From: Pseudomonas fulva
GTDB taxonomy: Bacteria; Pseudomonadota; Gammaproteobacteria; Pseudomonadales; Pseudomonadaceae
NCBI RefSeq assembly: GCF_015680705.1
Contig: NZ_JADNYP010000014.1
Coordinates: forward strand, 62,001 to 126,000
DNA length: 64,000 nt
Direction: 5' to 3'
The translations under genes were made by a program, and so were the position numbers. Of the stretch, positions 35,472 to 44,481 are shown in pieces. Numbering within the stretch: the stretch's first letter is position 1; each line of letters starts with the position of its first letter. Under the pieces are notes generated by a model. It did not search any database. It worked only from the letters and a program-made list of their open reading frames with translations, and was not told the origin of the DNA.

Positions 35472-36107
35472 GTGTGGGAGTTGGTCAAGTCCGGCGGCTG
35501 GATGATGCTGCCGATCATTCTGAGTTCCATCGCCGCCATGGCGATCGTCGCCGAGCGCCTGTGGACGCTGCGCGCCAGCCGCGTGACACCACCCCATCTG
35601 CTGGGCCAGGTGTGGATGTGGATCAAGGACGACCAGCTGACCAGCGACAAGCTCAGGGCCTTGCGCGCCGACTCGCCGCTGGGCGAGATCCTGGCGGCCG
35701 GCCTGGCCAACTCCAGGCATGGCCGCGAGATCATGAAGGAATGCATCGAGGAAGCGGCTTCGCGCGTCATCCATGACCTGGAGCGCTACATCAGCACCCT
35801 TGGCACCATTGCCGCGATGGCGCCGCTGCTGGGCCTGCTGGGCACCGTGCTGGGCATGATCGACATCTTCGGCGCCTTCATCGGCTCGCAGATGACCGCC
35901 AATGCCGCGGTGCTCGCCGGGGGGATCTCCAAGGCCCTGGTGACCACGGCGGCCGGCCTGATGGTCGGCATCCCGGCGGTGTTCTTCCACCGCTTCCTGC
36001 TGCGCCGCATCGACGAGCTGGTGGTCGGCATGGAGCAGGAGGCCATCAAGCTGGTCGAGGTGGTGCAAGGCGACCGCGAGGTCGAGGTGGCCGGAGGCGC
36101 GGCGTGA
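35472..36107 (+). CDS. exbB: ExbB/TolQ-type proton channel subunit
   Basis: A 211-residue MotA/TolQ/ExbB protein with three helices. The family core is TLGTIAAMAPLLGLLGTVLG followed by LAGGISKALVTTAAGLMVGIPA. It begins with GTG after GAGGGGTGAT. It overlaps exbD by 4 nt. No TonB or TolA gene is adjacent, so the partner is unlinked. This pair sits before lpxK in Pseudomonas; its exact role differs from the exbBD next to tonB and is not certain. Confidence 0.9.
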   Translation: MWELVKSGGWMMLPIILSSIAAMAIVAERLWTLRASRVTPPHLLGQVWMWIKDDQLTSDKLRALRADSPLGEILAAGLANSRHGREIMKECIEEAASRVIHDLERYISTLGTIAAMAPLLGLLGTVLGMIDIFGAFIGSQMTANAAVLAGGISKALVTTAAGLMVGIPAVFFHRFLLRRIDELVVGMEQEAIKLVEVVQGDREVEVAGGAA

Positions 36108-36535
36108 AGTTCCGGCGCAACCGCATCCGGGAGAACGTGGACATCAACCTGGCGTCGCTGATCGACGTGGTCTTCGTGCTGCTGCTGTTCTTCGTGGTCA
36201 CCACCACCTTCACTCGCGAGACCCAGCTACGCGTCGAGCTGCCCGAGGCCAGCAGCGCCGAGCCGGCGAGCGAGACCGGCAAGCAGGTGGAGATCACCAT
36301 CAGCGCCGATGGCGTGTATTCGGTGAACAACCGCCTGCTGCCTGCCGGTGACCTGGCCACGCTGACCGAAGCCCTGGAGCAGGCCAGCGGCGGCGACAAC
36401 CAGTTGCCGCTGTCGATCAGCGCCGACGGCAAGACCCCGCACCAGGCCGTGGTCACCGCGATGGATGCCGCCGGCAAGCTGGGCTTTGGCAAGTTGCGCA
36501 TGACGACCGTCGAGGCCGTCCAGGAGAAGCGCTGA
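36104..36535 (+). CDS. exbD: ExbD/TolR-type biopolymer transport protein
   Basis: 143 residues. One N-terminal helix, DVVFVLLLFFVVTTTF, contains the conserved pore aspartate in NLASLIDVVF, followed by a periplasmic TolR-like domain. It starts with GTG overlapping the exbB stop (GTGA), and its stop shares one base with the lpxK start. It forms the proton-driven motor with ExbB. Confidence 0.91.
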   Translation: MKFRRNRIRENVDINLASLIDVVFVLLLFFVVTTTFTRETQLRVELPEASSAEPASETGKQVEITISADGVYSVNNRLLPAGDLATLTEALEQASGGDNQLPLSISADGKTPHQAVVTAMDAAGKLGFGKLRMTTVEAVQEKR

Positions 36536-37542
36536 TGGCCCTGGCCGACCGACTGCTCGCCGCCTGGTACGCCGGACATCCCGCGCTGGCGCTGTTGCGC
36601 CCGCTGGAAGCCTTGTATCGACGGGTGGTCACGCGCAAGCGGGCGCGCTTTCTCCAGGACCCGCACGCCAGCTATCGGGCCCCGGTGCCCATCGTCGTGG
36701 TGGGCAACATCACGGTCGGCGGCACCGGCAAGACCCCGTTGATCCTCTGGCTGATCGAGCACTGTCGCAGCCGCGGGCTGCGGGTCGGCGTGGTCAGTCG
36801 TGGCTATGGCGCCCGCCCGGCCCGGCTGCCCTGGCGGGTCGAGGCCGGGCAGGGCGCCGGGCAGGCGGGCGACGAGCCCTTGCTGATCGTCCAGCGCAGC
36901 GGCGTGCCGCTGGTGATCGACCCGGATCGCGCGCGCGCGGTACAGGCGCTGCTGGCCGACGAGCCGCTGGACCTGATCCTCAGCGACGATGGCCTGCAAC
37001 ACTATCGTCTGGCCCGGGATCTGGAACTGGTGCTGATCGATGCCGCACGCGGCCTGGGCAACCGTCGCTGCCTGCCGGCCGGCCCCCTGCGCGAGCCGGT
37101 GGCACGCTTGGCCGAGGTCGATGCGGTGTTGTTCAACGGCGCCGCCAGCGATCGGGACGACGGCTTCGCCTTTCACTTGCGGCCGACCGCGCTGGTCAAC
37201 CTGCGCAGCGGCGAGCGCCGCGGCCTCGATCATTTCCCGGCTGGCCAGGCGCTGCATGCCGTGGCCGGCATCGGCAACCCGCAACGTTTCTTCGCCACCC
37301 TGCAAGGGCTAGACTGGCAACCGATACCGCACCCGTTCGCCGATCATGCGCAGTTCAGTGCCGAACGCCTGGCCTTCAGTCCGCCGTTGCCGCTGGTGAT
37401 GACCGAGAAGGACGCGGTCAAGTGCCAGCCGTTCGCCGCTGACGACTGGTGGTACCTGGCCGTCGACGCGCTGCCTTCGCGTGCCTTCGTCGACTGGTTC
37501 GACCAGCAGTTGGCGCGCCTGCTGCCTGGGCACCGCTCCTGA
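36535..37542 (+). CDS. lpxK: Tetraacyldisaccharide 4'-kinase
   Basis: 335 residues. P-loop motif VGNITVGGTGKTPLI at about residues 55-69 and LSDDGLQHYRL, with the catalytic aspartate region, at about 144-154. LpxK phosphorylates the 4'-position of lipid A disaccharide-1-phosphate. It is coupled to exbD by a 1-nt overlap (TGATG) and is followed by the trm112-like gene 42 nt on. Confidence 0.96.
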   Translation: MALADRLLAAWYAGHPALALLRPLEALYRRVVTRKRARFLQDPHASYRAPVPIVVVGNITVGGTGKTPLILWLIEHCRSRGLRVGVVSRGYGARPARLPWRVEAGQGAGQAGDEPLLIVQRSGVPLVIDPDRARAVQALLADEPLDLILSDDGLQHYRLARDLELVLIDAARGLGNRRCLPAGPLREPVARLAEVDAVLFNGAASDRDDGFAFHLRPTALVNLRSGERRGLDHFPAGQALHAVAGIGNPQRFFATLQGLDWQPIPHPFADHAQFSAERLAFSPPLPLVMTEKDAVKCQPFAADDWWYLAVDALPSRAFVDWFDQQLARLLPGHRS

Positions 37543-37584
37543 ACCTTGTTTAATTCTCCGGCCGTTGGCCTCTAGGAAGCTTTC

Positions 37585-37770
37585 ATGGATACCAAACTGC
37601 TCGACATCCTGGCCTGCCCGATCACCAAGAGCCCGCTCAAGCTCAGCGCCGACAAGACCGAGCTGATCAGCAAGGCCGCCGGCCTGGCCTACCCGATCCG
37701 CGACGGCATCCCGGTGATGCTCGAAAGCGAGGCGCGTACCTTGACCGATGACGAGCGCCTGGACAAATGA
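37585..37770 (+). CDS. Trm112/YcaR-family small protein
   Basis: A 61-residue Trm112-like protein beginning MDTKLLDILACPITKSPLKL and ending with GLAYPIRDGIPVMLESEAR. Members are zinc-ribbon-like partners of methyltransferases in eukaryotes and archaea. Their bacterial role between lpxK and kdsB is not settled. Here only one Cys (C11) is obvious, so metal binding is doubtful. Its stop overlaps the kdsB start by 4 nt. Confidence 0.93.
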   Translation: MDTKLLDILACPITKSPLKLSADKTELISKAAGLAYPIRDGIPVMLESEARTLTDDERLDK

Positions 37771-38531
37771 GCCTGGACTTCACCGTGGTGATTCCAGCCC
37801 GGCTGCGTTCGACGCGCCTGCCCGGCAAGCCCTTGCTGGAAATCGCCGGCAAGCCCATGGTTCGGCATGTCTGGGAGCAGGCGCGCAAAAGCTCCGCGGG
37901 CCGGGTGCTGATCGCCACCGACGATGCCAGCATCGTCGAGGCCTGCCAGGCCTTCGGCGCCGAAGTGCTGCTGACGCGTGCCGACCACGAGTCCGGCACC
38001 GACCGGCTGGCCGAAGTGGCAGCCCATCTGCAGCTGCCCGCCGATGCCATCGTGGTCAACGTGCAGGGCGACGAACCGCTGATCCCGCCGCGGATCATCG
38101 ATCAGGTGGCGGTCAACCTGGCGGCACATCCGCAGGCCGCGATCGCCACGCTGGCCGAAGCGATCGAACAGCCCGAGACCGTGTTCAACCCCAATGCGGT
38201 GAAGGTCGTCTGCGACAAGCAGGGCATGGCCCTGACCTTCAGCCGCGCCCCGCTGCCCTGGGCACGTGACGCCTTCGCCAAGGCGCGCGAGCAGTTGCCT
38301 GCCGGCGTGCCCTACCGTCGCCATATCGGCTTGTATGCCTACCGCGTGGGCTTTCTGCGAGACTTCGTGGCCTGGGGGCCGTGCTGGCTGGAGCAGACCG
38401 AGGCGCTGGAGCAGCTGCGGGCCTTGTGGCATGGCGTGCGGATCCACGTCGCCGACGCCGTCGAGGCGCCCCCGGTGGGTGTCGACACCGCCGAAGACCT
38501 CGAACGCGTTCGCCGCTTGCTGGAGGCCTGA
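37767..38531 (+). CDS. kdsB: 3-deoxy-manno-octulosonate cytidylyltransferase
   Basis: 254 residues. The nucleotide-binding motif is VVIPARLRSTRLPGKPLLEI, and the family motif NVQGDEPLIPP lies at about 94-104. It makes CMP-Kdo for LPS inner core assembly. It overlaps trm112 by 4 nt and the phosphatase by 1 nt. Confidence 0.97.
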   Translation: MSLDFTVVIPARLRSTRLPGKPLLEIAGKPMVRHVWEQARKSSAGRVLIATDDASIVEACQAFGAEVLLTRADHESGTDRLAEVAAHLQLPADAIVVNVQGDEPLIPPRIIDQVAVNLAAHPQAAIATLAEAIEQPETVFNPNAVKVVCDKQGMALTFSRAPLPWARDAFAKAREQLPAGVPYRRHIGLYAYRVGFLRDFVAWGPCWLEQTEALEQLRALWHGVRIHVADAVEAPPVGVDTAEDLERVRRLLEA

Positions 38532-38995
38532 TGCGTATTCTGTTCGTCTGCCTGGGCAACATCTGTCGCTCACCCACCGCCGAGGGCATCCTGCGCCACC
38601 AGTTGCATCAAGCCGGGCTGGCCGACCGGGTCCAGGTGGCTTCCGCGGGCACTGGCCATTGGCATGTCGGCCAGCCGCCGGACAGCCGAACCTGCCGCGC
38701 GGCCTTGGCGCGTGGCTACGACCTGTCGCGCCAGCGCGCGCAACAGGTCGATAGCACGCATTTTTCCAGGTACGACCTGATCCTGGCCATGGACCAGCAC
38801 AATCTCGAGCACCTGCAGGCGATGCGCCCGGCCTCCGCCACGGCGGAGCTGGATCTGTTCCTGCGTCGCTACGCCGGTGAGCGGGACGAAGTGCCCGACC
38901 CGTATCATGGCGGCGCCGCCGGCTTCGAGCAGGTGCTGGACCTGATCGAGGCCGGCTGCCAGGGCCTGCTGGCGGAAATCCGGAGGCGTGCATGA
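38531..38995 (+). CDS. Low-molecular-weight protein-tyrosine phosphatase
   Basis: 154 residues. The P-loop CLGNICRS is at residues 7-14 (C7 nucleophile, R13), and the acid-base aspartate is in DPYHGG near residue 120. The family is related to PtpA/Wzb-type phosphatases. Its substrate in this envelope operon is unknown. It starts on the kdsB stop (TGATG) and overlaps murB by 4 nt (ATGA). Confidence 0.93.
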   Translation: MRILFVCLGNICRSPTAEGILRHQLHQAGLADRVQVASAGTGHWHVGQPPDSRTCRAALARGYDLSRQRAQQVDSTHFSRYDLILAMDQHNLEHLQAMRPASATAELDLFLRRYAGERDEVPDPYHGGAAGFEQVLDLIEAGCQGLLAEIRRRA

Positions 38996-40011
38996 GCCTG
39001 GTCCTGCACGAGCAGGTGTCGCTCAAGCCCTACAACACCTTCGGTATCGACGTGCGCGCTGCCTGCCTGGTGCACGCCCGTACCGACGACGAGGTTCGCC
39101 AGGCGCTGGTGGAGGCGCAGCGGCGGCACTTGCCGGTCGTGGTCCTCGGCGCAGGCAGCAACGTGCTGCTTACCCAGGACCTCCAGGCCCTGGTGCTGCA
39201 CATGGCGGCCACCGGTCGTCGCGTGCTGAGCGACGATGGCGTTCAGGTCATCGTCGAAGCCGAAGCCGGAGAGCCCTGGCATGCCTTCGTGCAATGGAGC
39301 CTGGCGCACGGTTTCAGTGGCCTGGAGAACCTCAGCCTGATCCCCGGTACCGTCGGTGCCGCGCCGATGCAGAACGTCGGCGCATATGGCGTGGAGATCA
39401 AGGACGTGTTCGCCGGGCTGACCGCGCTGGATCGCCAGAGCGGCGAGCTGCGCGAGTTTTCCATGCAGGAGTGCGCGTTCGGCTACCGTGACAGCCTGTT
39501 CAAGCGTCAGCCGGGACGCTGGGTGATCTTGCGCGTGCGGTTCGCCTTGAGTCGGGTGTTGCGTGCGCACCTGGACTATGGCCCGGTACGCCAGCGATTG
39601 CTCGAGCAGGGCATCGAACAGCCCACCGCCCTGGCTATAAGCGACGCCATTTGCGCCATCCGTCGTGAAAAGCTGCCCGACCCGGTCGAGCTGGGCAATG
39701 CCGGCAGCTTCTTCAAGAACCCGGTGGTGCCGGCTGCCGTGGCGCAACGGATCCGCCAGGAACATCCGGACCTGGTGGCTTACCCGCAGGCCGGCGAGCA
39801 GGTGAAGCTGGCCGCTGGCTGGCTGATCGAGCGCGCAGGCTGGAAAGGGCACCGGGAGGGAGATGCCGGCGTGCACCGCCTACAGTCGCTGGTGCTGGTC
39901 AACCATGGTCAGGCCAGCGGCGTCCAGCTGCACGCGCTGGCCCGTGCGATCCAAGCGGACATCGCCGAGCGCTTCGGGGTCGAACTGGAGATGGAACCGA
40001 ACGTCTATTGA
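38992..40011 (+). CDS. murB: UDP-N-acetylenolpyruvoylglucosamine reductase
   Basis: A 339-residue type I MurB. The FAD-binding motif is VVLGAGSNVLLTQD (about 48-61), the family motif IPGTVGAAPMQNVGAYG at about 117-133, and the catalytic C-terminal segment NAGSFFKNPVV. It reduces UDP-GlcNAc-enolpyruvate to UDP-MurNAc. It is the last gene of the exbB-murB operon. A bidirectional terminator separates it from rne. Confidence 0.97.
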   Translation: MSLVLHEQVSLKPYNTFGIDVRAACLVHARTDDEVRQALVEAQRRHLPVVVLGAGSNVLLTQDLQALVLHMAATGRRVLSDDGVQVIVEAEAGEPWHAFVQWSLAHGFSGLENLSLIPGTVGAAPMQNVGAYGVEIKDVFAGLTALDRQSGELREFSMQECAFGYRDSLFKRQPGRWVILRVRFALSRVLRAHLDYGPVRQRLLEQGIEQPTALAISDAICAIRREKLPDPVELGNAGSFFKNPVVPAAVAQRIRQEHPDLVAYPQAGEQVKLAAGWLIERAGWKGHREGDAGVHRLQSLVLVNHGQASGVQLHALARAIQADIAERFGVELEMEPNVY

Positions 40012-40225
40012 GCCGGGCGTGGTTTTTTTGCAGCGGGCCCGGTGCCGCGATAGGCCGTGCAGCGGATCAGGATCTGGCAGGTTTGAAAGGCCGTTGCTCA
40101 CGCGCCAGCAGGGTAGAGCGGTGCTGGCTTGATGAATCCTGGTGCCGCTGCGCGGCCCATCGCGGCACGGCGGCCGCTACGCGCGGGGTGTACCAGTGAG
40201 CTGAGAGCCGCGGCGGCCGCTCCCA

Positions 40226-40268
40226 AACGAAAAAGCCCCGCCAGTTCACACTGGCGGGGCTTTTCGTT
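40226..40268. terminator. Bidirectional terminator between murB and rne
   Basis: AAAAGCCCCGCCAG pairs with CTGGCGGGGCTTTT, with A and T runs on opposite sides. It lies between two convergent stops, so it serves both strands. Confidence 0.92.
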
Positions 40269-40278
40269 CAACCGACGA

Positions 40279-43200
40279 TCAAGCGTGTGGCTTGTGCGCC
40301 TCGGTCGATTCCACGGCTGGCTCCGAGCTTTCGGTCACTACCGGTGCTTCGGCCGACTCCTGCTCAGCTGCTGCAGGCTGGGCTGGCACGGCCTTGTCGG
40401 CGGCGGCTTGGGCGGCTGCGGCGGCAGCTTGGGCGGCGGCCTCGGCTTCACGCTTGCGTCGACGCACTTCGCGCGGGTCGTTCGGCGCACGGCCGTTGGG
40501 GAGCATTACCGTGGCGGCTGGAGCCGATGCCGGTGCTTCGGCGGCAGGCTCGGCCTCGGCGGCCGCAGGCTTGGCTGGTTCGTCCTGAACGGACGATTCG
40601 GCCATGGCTGGCTCGACCTGTGGGGCCTTCTCGGCCTCGCCGGCTTCCACCGGAGCGGCTTCGACGGCCAGCGCCTGCGGCTCGACGACGTGCACCTGGG
40701 TCTGCTCCTGAGCGGCCGCCTGGTCAGCCGCGACGCTGGCTGGTGCCTCGACGATGGCGGTTTCGACAGCGGCCTTGGCCTGTTCCACCGCGGCAGGTTG
40801 CGGAGCCACCTCGATCACCGGCTCGGCGTCTGGCTCGGCAGTGGCGGGCACTTCGTCGACAGGTTGCTCGACTGCCGGCGCGGCGGCGATTTCGTCAGCC
40901 TGGGTCACTGCCGGCGCGCTCGCCACGGCTGGCCCGGGGGCGGTCTCGCTGCCCTGGGCCGCGCTCGTTTCGCTGCTGGCACGCTCGGCCTGCTGATGGG
41001 CCTGGGCTTCAGCCTCGCTGCTGATGTTGCTGGTAGCCACGGCGGCGGTCACGGCAAGGCCCGCGGCCAGGTCGGCGCTCGCCTGCGAAGGCGTGTGCTG
41101 GCGCGGCTGCGCCTCGCCACCTTCCTCGCTGCCTTCTTCGTCATTGCCTTCGATCAGCTCGCCATTGGCATTGCGCTGGCGCTCGCGACGATTGCTCCGA
41201 CGACGCTGGCCGCGAGAACGACGGCGCGGACGTTCTTCATCATTGCCTTCGTGCTGCTCTTCCTGTGCCTGCACGTCGCCGGTCAACTGCTCCTCGGACG
41301 GATCGGCAGCCTCATCGGCCGGACGCAGCTGGCGTTCTTCGCGAGGCGGGCGGGGTTGGCGCTCTTCACGCGTCGGGCGTTCTTCCTGGGCTGCGCGCTC
41401 TTCGCGTGGGGCACGCTCTTCACGGGCAACGCGTTCCTCGCGTGGAGCACGTTCCTCACGTGGGGTGCGTTCCTCGCGCTCGGCGCGTTCCTCGCGTGGC
41501 GCGCGCTCTTCACGGGCAGCGCGCTCTTCGCGTGGGGCACGCTCCTCGCGTAGGGTGCGTTCTTCGCGCTCGGTGCGTTCCTCGCGTGGGGCACGCTCTT
41601 CACGGGCGGCACGTTCCTCGCGGGGAGCGCGTTCTTCACGGGCGGCACGTTCTTCACGAGCCGGACGCTCCTCGCGCGGCTGGCGCTCCTCGCGCACGGC
41701 AGGCGTGGCGTCCAGCGGCTCGCGCAACTCGCGTACCGGGCGCTCTTCGCGATTCGAACGACGGTCCTCGCGTGGCTGGCGCTGGCTGCGCTCTTCACGT
41801 GGGGCGCGCTCTTCACGCGGCTGGCGCTCTTCGCGTGGGGTCCGTTCGCTGCGCTCCTCGCGCGGCTTGCGTTCCTCGTCACGGCGACCGTTGCGGTTGC
41901 GGGTCTGCTGGCGGCCGTTGCGGCGCTCCTCGTTGCGCTGCGGGCGTTCCGCAGCCGGCTTCTCGGCCTTGGCGACCGGCGCCGGGGCAGGCTCTTCCTT
42001 GCCGGCGAACAGGCTTACCAGGGACTTCACCAGACCCTTGAACAGGCTCGGTTCCGGTGCGCTCTGGGGCTTGGCGACCGGTGCCGCAGCTACTGGCTCT
42101 GCTTGCGCAGCGCTCGGCACCGGTGCGTTGGCGCGGGCCGGCGCGGTCTTGACCGCGGCTTCCTGGCGAACCAGGGTACGCGTGGCGGCGGTCTGCGGGA
42201 CTTCCTCGACTTCGGTGGCGGCGATCTCGTAGCTGGACTGGCCACTGAGCACGTCGGGGTTGTCGTCGCGCAGACGCTGAACCTCGAAGTGCGGAGTCTC
42301 CAGGTGATCGTTCGGCAGGATGATGATGCGCGCGCGGGTGCGCAGTTCGATCTTGGTGATCGAGTTGCGTTTTTCGTTGAGCAGGAACGCGGCGACCGGG
42401 ATCGGGACCTGGGCACGCACTTCGGCAGTGCGGTCCTTGAGGGCTTCTTCCTCGATCAGGCGCAGGATGGCCAGCGACAGCGACTCGACGTCGCGGATGA
42501 TGCCGGTGCCGCTGCAGCGTGGGCAGACGATGCCGCTGCTCTCGCCGAGGGACGGGCGCAGGCGCTGGCGGGACATTTCCAGCAGGCCGAAACGCGAGAT
42601 GCGGCCGACCTGGACGCGGGCACGGTCCGCCTCGAGGCATTCACGCACGCGCTCTTCCACGGCACGCTGGTTCTTCGCCGGGGTCATGTCGATGAAGTCG
42701 ATGACGATCAGGCCGCCGATGTCGCGCAGGCGCAACTGGCGGGCGATTTCCTCGGCCGCTTCCAGGTTGGTCTGCAGGGCGGTTTCCTCGATGTCGCTGC
42801 CCTTGGTGGCGCGCGCCGAGTTGATGTCGATGGAAACCAGGGCCTCGGTCGGATCGATCACGATCGAGCCGCCGGACGGCAGGTCGACAACGCGCTGGAA
42901 GGCGGTCTCGATCTGGCTTTCGATCTGGAAACGGTTGAACAGCGGGACGCTGTCTTCGTAGAGCTTGACCTTGCTGGCGTACTGCGGCATGACCTGGCGG
43001 ATGAAGGTCAGGGCTTCTTCCTGGGCGTCGATGCTGTCGATCAGCACTTCGCCGATGTCCTGGCGCAGGTAGTCGCGGATGGCGCGGATGATGACGTTGC
43101 TTTCCTGGTAGATCAGGAAGGGCGCGGCGCGGTCCAGGGACGCTTCCTTGATCGCGGTCCACAGCTGCAGCAGGTAGTCCAGGTCCCACTGCATCTCTTC

Positions 43201-43725
43201 ACTGCTGCGGCCAAGGCCGGCGGTGCGGACGATCAGGCCCATGTCGGGGGGGACGGTGAGACCGTTGAGGGCTTCGCGCAGCTCGTTGCGCTCTTCGCCT
43301 TCGATGCGGCGGGAGATACCGCCGGCGCGGGGATTGTTGGGCATCAGCACCAGGTAGCGGCCGGCCAGGCTGATGAAGGTGGTCAGGGCGGCGCCCTTGT
43401 TGCCGCGTTCTTCCTTCTCGACCTGGACGATGACTTCCTGGCCTTCGCTCAGCACTTCCTTGATGTTGACCCGGCCTTCGGGGGTCTTCTTGAAGTATTC
43501 GCGGGAAATTTCCTTGAGTGGCAGGAAGCCGTGGCGTTCGGAGCCGAAGTCGACGAAGGCGGCTTCGAGGCTGGGTTCGATACGGGTGATCTTGCCCTTG
43601 TAGATGTTGGCCTTCTTCTGCTCGCGCGCGCCGGACTCGATGTCCAGGTCGTAGAGGCGCTGGCCATCCACCAGGGCGACACGCAACTCTTCGGGTTGAG
43701 TCGCGTTTATCAGCATTCTTTTCAT
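40279..43725 (-). CDS. rne: Ribonuclease E
   Basis: 1148 residues. The N-terminal catalytic half (about 1-530) has an S1 domain (GFLPLKEISREYFKK), the DNase I-like active-site region IVIDPTEALVSIDINSARA and GGLIVIDFIDM, and the zinc link CPRCSGTG (about residue 400). The C-terminal scaffold includes a long Arg/Glu tract (about 613-802) followed by an Ala/Glu/Val/Pro-rich tail. It drives mRNA decay and rRNA/tRNA processing and organises the degradosome. The start at 43725 (MKRMLINATQ) matches the family. Confidence 0.96.
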   Translation of the reverse strand: MKRMLINATQPEELRVALVDGQRLYDLDIESGAREQKKANIYKGKITRIEPSLEAAFVDFGSERHGFLPLKEISREYFKKTPEGRVNIKEVLSEGQEVIVQVEKEERGNKGAALTTFISLAGRYLVLMPNNPRAGGISRRIEGEERNELREALNGLTVPPDMGLIVRTAGLGRSSEEMQWDLDYLLQLWTAIKEASLDRAAPFLIYQESNVIIRAIRDYLRQDIGEVLIDSIDAQEEALTFIRQVMPQYASKVKLYEDSVPLFNRFQIESQIETAFQRVVDLPSGGSIVIDPTEALVSIDINSARATKGSDIEETALQTNLEAAEEIARQLRLRDIGGLIVIDFIDMTPAKNQRAVEERVRECLEADRARVQVGRISRFGLLEMSRQRLRPSLGESSGIVCPRCSGTGIIRDVESLSLAILRLIEEEALKDRTAEVRAQVPIPVAAFLLNEKRNSITKIELRTRARIIILPNDHLETPHFEVQRLRDDNPDVLSGQSSYEIAATEVEEVPQTAATRTLVRQEAAVKTAPARANAPVPSAAQAEPVAAAPVAKPQSAPEPSLFKGLVKSLVSLFAGKEEPAPAPVAKAEKPAAERPQRNEERRNGRQQTRNRNGRRDEERKPREERSERTPREERQPREERAPREERSQRQPREDRRSNREERPVRELREPLDATPAVREERQPREERPAREERAAREERAPREERAAREERAPREERTEREERTLREERAPREERAAREERAPREERAEREERTPREERAPREERVAREERAPREERAAQEERPTREERQPRPPREERQLRPADEAADPSEEQLTGDVQAQEEQHEGNDEERPRRRSRGQRRRSNRRERQRNANGELIEGNDEEGSEEGGEAQPRQHTPSQASADLAAGLAVTAAVATSNISSEAEAQAHQQAERASSETSAAQGSETAPGPAVASAPAVTQADEIAAAPAVEQPVDEVPATAEPDAEPVIEVAPQPAAVEQAKAAVETAIVEAPASVAADQAAAQEQTQVHVVEPQALAVEAAPVEAGEAEKAPQVEPAMAESSVQDEPAKPAAAEAEPAAEAPASAPAATVMLPNGRAPNDPREVRRRKREAEAAAQAAAAAAQAAADKAVPAQPAAAEQESAEAPVVTESSEPAVESTEAHKPHA
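41320..41885 (-). repeat. 18-nt coding minisatellite (REERAP/REERAA units) inside rne
   Basis: Hexapeptide units of the form REER-[AT]-[PA] (and REER-[AT]-E) follow each other for most of about 190 residues, interrupted by a non-repeat stretch near 41700-41740. Period at the DNA level is 18 nt, with many sub-units differing by single bases. The region is strongly charged and probably disordered. Confidence 0.85.
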
Positions 43726-44418
43726 GTAGTACCGTCGGTTTCCGGGCTGCCGGAAACGGCGTGCGGCACACACGACTTCTCATGGTCGGTGCCAGGGTGC
43801 GCAAAGGGCGGCTGGCCACCCCCTTGTCGAACCACGCACGGTACGGACCGGTTGCCCGGTGCTGCCGACGTCGCGACGACGCGTCCTGTTTGCTGCGGTG
43901 CCAAGTGCACTCAGTCAGGAGGAGGAATCAGCCCTGGGCCGCGGATACCCTGGGGTATCTGCTCAAGACCGGGTCCGCGAGCCGGGCCGTGTGATCGGCC
44001 GGCCGCCGGACACCGTGCTACACGGTCCGGGGCTGTGCATCTCCACCCTGCACGTATCCCTGATAATTCGGGTGCTGCCGCGCGCTGAATCCGCAACGGG
44101 TTGCATTTTTCGCCAGCCTCGGTTCGAGCGCTGGCGGATTCGTTTTCAAGGCAGGTATTTCCGAAGCATTCGCCGTGCGCTGCGTGGAAGCGACTGGCTG
44201 GCAGAGTGCAGCGAAAAAGAACAGGAAGGAGGTGAAACACCGCACTTGTCGTTTTTTTTCGGTCTGTTCTACTCGGCGCTGGTGGCGATTCCAGGCAATT
44301 CGTTAAACTGGCGAAAACCCCGTCGGACGGCCTTGCGTCCTCGAGAATTGCGTTGGTCAGGGGGCGCGCGATGCACCGTGCAGCGCCGCTTGCCGCTGGC
44401 CTGCCGCGCAAGGCGGCG
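43726..44418 (-). other. Long 5' leader of rne
   Basis: No protein gene fits between rne and rluC. With the promoter at 44425-44453, the rne transcript would carry about 690 nt of untranslated leader, GC-rich and able to form several hairpins. In E. coli the rne leader mediates RNase E autoregulation, and a similar role is inferred here. Confidence 0.55.
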
Positions 44419-44424
44419 TTCGCG

Positions 44425-44453
44425 AATATAGCAGTAATCATTAAGTGCTTCAA
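44425..44453 (-). promoter_or_regulatory. Sigma-70 promoter of rne
   Basis: Minus strand: -35 TTGAAG (44453-44448), 17-nt spacer, -10 TATATT (44430-44425). The start would be near 44418. The region overlaps the upstream part of the rluC promoter. Confidence 0.6.
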
Positions 44454-44481
44454 ATCCATAAAAAATTGTTATGATTCAGCC

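Noticed and set aside
41320..41885. Possible CRISPR-like or tandem array
   Set aside because: Units are in-frame with RNase E, of 18 nt without unique spacers, and no cas gene is nearby.
41024..44088. Plus-strand long open frames across rne, including a Ser/Arg-rich repetitive protein
   Set aside because: The repeats are the complement of the REER coding repeats of RNase E. No start signals or family resemblance.
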